From Chryseolinea sp. H1M3-3 (GTDB lineage Bacteria > Bacteroidota > Bacteroidia > Cytophagales > Cyclobacteriaceae): DNA of 64,000 bases. Where the stretch lies: NCBI RefSeq assembly GCF_029360725.1, contig NZ_JARKMY010000001.1, positions 992,001-1,056,000 of the forward strand, read 5' to 3'. The notes under the pieces were generated by a model. The model saw only the letters and a program-made list of their open reading frames with translations. It searched no databases and was not told where the DNA came from. Each line of letters begins with the position of its first letter. The stretch's first letter is position 1. Below, in pieces: positions 60,964 through 64,000 of the stretch. A program made the translations under genes and the position numbers.

Positions 60964-61941
60964 TTATCGAGGAACTTCCACTTTATCAATAATTTGCGTA
61001 ACAACTTCATCAGCAGTAATTCCCTCCATTTCCTTATCGGGAGTTAACATTACCCGATGACGTAGGACCGGTAATGCAATAATTTTTATGTCCTCCGGAG
61101 TTACAAAGTCACGACCATTGACTGCTGCGTATGCTTTTGATCCATTTAACAACGCAATGGATGCACGCGGAGACGCCCCGAGGAAAAATGCCGGGCTATT
61201 TCTGGTTTCGTAAATAATCTGGGCAATATACCTCAGCAAGTGATCTTCAACGTATACCTGTTGCACAGCTTGCCTGTATGTTGCAATTTGATCTGCAGTG
61301 AGTATAGATTCAACCTGATGGGTAGGGTTAACTCCCCTTCTTCTATGATGTCCGCTGATAATTTCCAATTCCTGATCAATGTTGGGATACTCGACTTGAA
61401 TTTTAAAAAGAAAACGATCCAGCTGGGCCTCCGGCAACCGATATGTTCCTTCATGTTCGATAGGATTTTGTGTGGCCACAACCATATAGGGATGCTGCAT
61501 GAAATAAGTTGTGCCGTCAACGGTAACTTGCCGCTCTTCCATTACTTCAAATAATGCGGCCTGCGTTTTTGCCGGAGCGCGGTTGATCTCATCAATCAAA
61601 ACAATGTTCGAGAAAATTGGTCCTGCTCTAAACTCAAACTCAGATTTTTTAACATTAAAAATGGAAGTACCCAGCACATCCGAAGGCATCAGATCAGGTG
61701 TAAACTGAATGCGGGAAAAGTTAACAGATATTACTTTGGAAAGAAGCTTTGCTGTCAATGTTTTGGCAACCCCAGGTACACCTTCGATTAACACATGCCC
61801 ATCAGCAAGTATCGCAGTGATGAGCAAGTCAATCATTTTTTCTTGACCAACAATTATCTTCCCGATTTCTTGTCGGATACTTCCAATACTATGATTCAAA
61901 GCCGTGAGATCCACGCGGTTTTCAAAATCCTTTTCTTCCAT
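60964..61941 (-). CDS. MoxR-family AAA+ ATPase
   Basis: The 325-aa AAA+ protein has Walker A HVLIEGVPGVAKTLTAKLL, Walker B IVLIDEINRAPAKTQAALFE and a sensor region VATQNPIEHEGTYRLPEAQ. The arginine finger follows. MoxR ATPases are thought to act as chaperones that load cofactors or assemble complexes with vWA-domain partners. Here the partner is probably the DUF58 protein directly downstream (the stop and the GTG start are adjacent). It is preceded by the DUF4350 gene, 44 bases upstream. Confidence 0.93.
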   Translation of the reverse strand: MEEKDFENRVDLTALNHSIGSIRQEIGKIIVGQEKMIDLLITAILADGHVLIEGVPGVAKTLTAKLLSKVISVNFSRIQFTPDLMPSDVLGTSIFNVKKSEFEFRAGPIFSNIVLIDEINRAPAKTQAALFEVMEERQVTVDGTTYFMQHPYMVVATQNPIEHEGTYRLPEAQLDRFLFKIQVEYPNIDQELEIISGHHRRRGVNPTHQVESILTADQIATYRQAVQQVYVEDHLLRYIAQIIYETRNSPAFFLGASPRASIALLNGSKAYAAVNGRDFVTPEDIKIIALPVLRHRVMLTPDKEMEGITADEVVTQIIDKVEVPR

Positions 61942-61985
61942 ATCTATAGTTTAATAAAGTATTCGAATTGTTTTTTACGTAAGCA

Positions 61986-63170
61986 TCATCGGGAGGTAAA
62001 CTTCTCTATTTTTCCATTCAACTCAACTAATTCCTGTGCCGATAGACTTTCTTTTAAACGAATATCGGAGATCATGTTGACAAGGCTCCGCGTCTCCTCC
62101 TCGCTCTTACCCGACTTTCTTGCAAGTGTTTTTACAAAAGCTTCATCAATCTGTGTGGTATTGAGCCAGTAAGTTGACCTGAGCCGATCCATAAAAAAAA
62201 GAATTTTCTTTTCCGCCATATTTTTATGATCGCCACGCTGATAATATAAGTTGCCAATCGTACTTACAAACTCCAGCGTAGTATTGGCGAGCGGTGTAAT
62301 GATTGGAATGATTCGTTGCCTTCGCTTCATTTCAAAAATCATGAATAACAAAACAGAAGCGATGGTAAGATAATATGCCCAGCGCAGCGATTCATTTGTT
62401 AATATAAAACGCAAGGGCGTGGATAACTCTCTCCTGCCAAGATGATAAAACTCTGTCCATGCAACTTCTTCATTTGGAAGGTAAGACAATGTTTTAGAAA
62501 CAAATTCATGATTAGAAGACGACAACAAGTAGATGTTTGAAAAAACGAGCGGCGTGCTGTTTAGAATCAAATCACCCTTACCAATTTTCATCCGGATAGT
62601 AACCGGATTTTGATAGTCATTTTTTGCTATTACGGTTGTGCGCGTAGAGTCAAAGTTATCAAAATAGTTATGTATGTTATCGCGTCGGAAATAATACGCA
62701 GACAATGTATCTAACTTCGCATTAGCAAATTTCAGCGCAGCCGAATCCCGGTTACCATAAACCTGACCAACTTTAAAAAAATAATCATGGGTTGTCAGGT
62801 TTAAGGTATCGGAGAAGTGACCCCAAAAATGTTGTGCCGAGATGAACGCAGATCCACCTTGTTCAATATGCTTCAACAACGCATTTGTATCTTCTTTTCC
62901 AGCGCTGAAGTTTCCGCTAATGATGATAATATTTTGCTTCGCAGCAAGTGAATCTTTGATTTCATATAGCGTTTTATAGGAGTGTGAAATTCTTTGGTCA
63001 GGAAAAACAGTTGGCAAAAGTTGGCTTAATGCATAGGCGCCGTATGGATTTTTGTCACCATGCCCGAAAGTAATGGTCCAGTCATATTGTTTTGGACTTA
63101 ACAAAATCACAACCGCATACAAACCAAAGGCCAGGGAGATGTATAGAATATATTTCCAATCTTTCCTCAT
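61986..63170 (-). CDS. DUF4350 domain membrane protein
   Basis: The 394-aa protein has one N-terminal membrane helix and then a DUF4350 domain (ThuA-like glutamine-amidotransferase-like fold), with NPYGAYALSQLLPTVFP and IIIISGNFSAGKEDTNAL. A second helix around residues 265-285 precedes a helical C-terminal region. ATG 63170 overlaps the DUF4129 stop in an ATGA arrangement, so they are coupled. The frame upstream to 63188 adds 6 residues inside the other gene. The family has no proven function; it is part of the MoxR/DUF58 set. Confidence 0.85.
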   Translation of the reverse strand: MRKDWKYILYISLAFGLYAVVILLSPKQYDWTITFGHGDKNPYGAYALSQLLPTVFPDQRISHSYKTLYEIKDSLAAKQNIIIISGNFSAGKEDTNALLKHIEQGGSAFISAQHFWGHFSDTLNLTTHDYFFKVGQVYGNRDSAALKFANAKLDTLSAYYFRRDNIHNYFDNFDSTRTTVIAKNDYQNPVTIRMKIGKGDLILNSTPLVFSNIYLLSSSNHEFVSKTLSYLPNEEVAWTEFYHLGRRELSTPLRFILTNESLRWAYYLTIASVLLFMIFEMKRRQRIIPIITPLANTTLEFVSTIGNLYYQRGDHKNMAEKKILFFMDRLRSTYWLNTTQIDEAFVKTLARKSGKSEEETRSLVNMISDIRLKESLSAQELVELNGKIEKFTSR

Positions 63171-63931
63171 TGAATTCTGGACCTCCACTCCATAAAGGTT
63201 CGCTGAACCTTTAAAAACATTTCATTGCTTACGGCAAAATTTCCGTACCAAGCGTATTCAAAATAATAGTTAAGATCTTTAAAACCTCTTTTCAATTCCT
63301 CACCGGTCAATTCCGATAAATAATCGTGATTAGTTTTACCTTGTTCCCACTGAATTAAATTTTTATCGGCTAATAGTTTCAGAGATTGCAGGAACAACAA
63401 CCGTATTGCCTTTCTGTAATCACGTTGGCCTATAGCTTCCCGGATTAATTTGTCAAAATCCAGATTATGAATGTCTTCTTCCAAAACATGATAAGAAAGC
63501 GTGCTGGCACCTTCGCCCGCATAAAATACTTTAAAAGCATTTACCCGAAGTAGAATCATGATAACGACCACGATGGCCGCCAAACTCAACCCATACCAAA
63601 GTATTTTTGTCCAATCGGCAAGAATTACTTCCGAAAATAAAGTGGCAAAAAATTTAACTATCCACATCAACAGCCGCTGCCATAAACTTTCGGCGACGGT
63701 GGGTATTTCATTATACTGTAAATCCTTGTCGGATCTAAGTTTTTGAATTGCAGCTTCGTCAAAGCTTCTTACCTCGACGGAGGACGAGTCGGCTGCTGGA
63801 GTTGTGGGTTGCCCACTTTCCATTTGGAATGGCGCAGTTGCATATACATAAAACAGCGCAGGGGAATCATGGGCTTGTGCAATACATCCTGAGGATAATT
63901 GTAAGCATAAAAAAAATAAAAGAAGCCTCAC
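63167..63931 (-). CDS. DUF4129 domain protein
   Basis: The 254-aa protein has a signal sequence (residues 1-19), which could be a lipoprotein signal (LSSGC) or a cleavable one ending AQA. A periplasmic stretch follows, then a membrane helix (about 110-130) and a cytoplasmic DUF4129 tail with LIREAIGQRDYRKAIRLLFLQSL and SNEMFLKVQRTF. The start is GTG 63931 or TTG 63934. DUF4129 genes accompany MoxR and DUF58 genes in Bacteroidota. It is 7-10 bases from the partial upstream gene and overlaps the DUF4350 start. Confidence 0.8.
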   Translation of the reverse strand: MRLLLFFLCLQLSSGCIAQAHDSPALFYVYATAPFQMESGQPTTPAADSSSVEVRSFDEAAIQKLRSDKDLQYNEIPTVAESLWQRLLMWIVKFFATLFSEVILADWTKILWYGLSLAAIVVVIMILLRVNAFKVFYAGEGASTLSYHVLEEDIHNLDFDKLIREAIGQRDYRKAIRLLFLQSLKLLADKNLIQWEQGKTNHDYLSELTGEELKRGFKDLNYYFEYAWYGNFAVSNEMFLKVQRTFMEWRSRIQ

Positions 63932-63941
63932 CAAGCTTTTA

Positions 63942-64000
63942 TTAAAAGTGTTCGTCCTGGCCTTGAGATGATGGTAACGGTTTGCCTAAGCTATCAATCT
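63942..64000 (-). CDS. Partial upstream gene of the MoxR set (3' end only)
   Basis: An 18-residue frame open to the right edge (IDSLGKPLPSSQGQDEHF) ends with TAA at 63942-63944, 7-10 bases before the DUF4129 start. In related genomes a stage II sporulation protein M-like or RDD gene often precedes DUF4129, but the visible part is too short to assign. Confidence 0.35.
   Translation of the reverse strand, partial: IDSLGKPLPSSQGQDEHF

Overview
The window comes from a free-living Bacteroidota, most likely Cytophagales (Chryseolinea/Ohtaekwangia-like). The pointers are a serine protease with a C-terminal type IX secretion sorting domain, a large Bacteroidota-type SecA, a carbamoyl-phosphate synthase large subunit without its C-terminal MGS domain, a DUF4834 small protein, membrane-anchored MutS-like and AraC proteins, and promoter elements of the TAnnTTTG type instead of TATAAT. 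No rRNA, tRNA, CRISPR array, insertion sequence or phage gene was seen, and no gene-free stretch exceeds 300 bases.

Layout. 0-17 kb is housekeeping: the end of glmM, a cysteine desulfurase, a three-gene minus-strand unit (cupin, free methionine-R-sulfoxide reductase, membrane MutS-like ATPase), a CTP-synthase-like amidotransferase with a degenerate triad, ribD, prmC, a DUF2520 protein, hemB, an orphan 7TMR-DISM histidine kinase, a membrane AraC regulator, an acyltransferase, ruvB, apbE and a ZIP transporter.

17.1-39.9 kb is an accessory surface-glycan or metabolite region, visibly richer in A+T than its flanks. Its first part is a carbamoyltransferase (NodU/SxtI type), a 49-residue DUF5989 protein, an SxtJ-family protein and an SGNH hydrolase. 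Then come a second SGNH hydrolase, two sugar O-methyltransferases resembling the macrolide enzymes MycF/TylF and MycE/TylE, a lipid-oligosaccharide-type ABC exporter, several glycosyltransferases and a GT87-type integral membrane transferase. The second part holds three B12-binding-type radical SAM proteins, two further methyltransferases, a CxxCH-containing envelope protein, a stand-alone nucleotidyltransferase, another glycosyltransferase and a protein of unknown function with a flavin-reductase-like patch. I infer that the region builds, methylates, carbamoylates and exports a decorated glycan or glycolipid. The radical SAM part has no counterpart I can name and is the best candidate for an undescribed system.

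40-64 kb returns to core functions: acs, a chimeric DUF4139 protein, a 3D-domain protein, the minus-strand group secA/SPOR lipoprotein/M20 peptidase preceded by DUF4834 and dapF, carB, a GMC oxidoreductase, the secreted S8 protease, and the DUF4129-DUF4350-MoxR-DUF58 set that runs off the right end. The secA leader contains two mutually exclusive 10-11 bp stems downstream of a predicted promoter, which suggests cis regulation.
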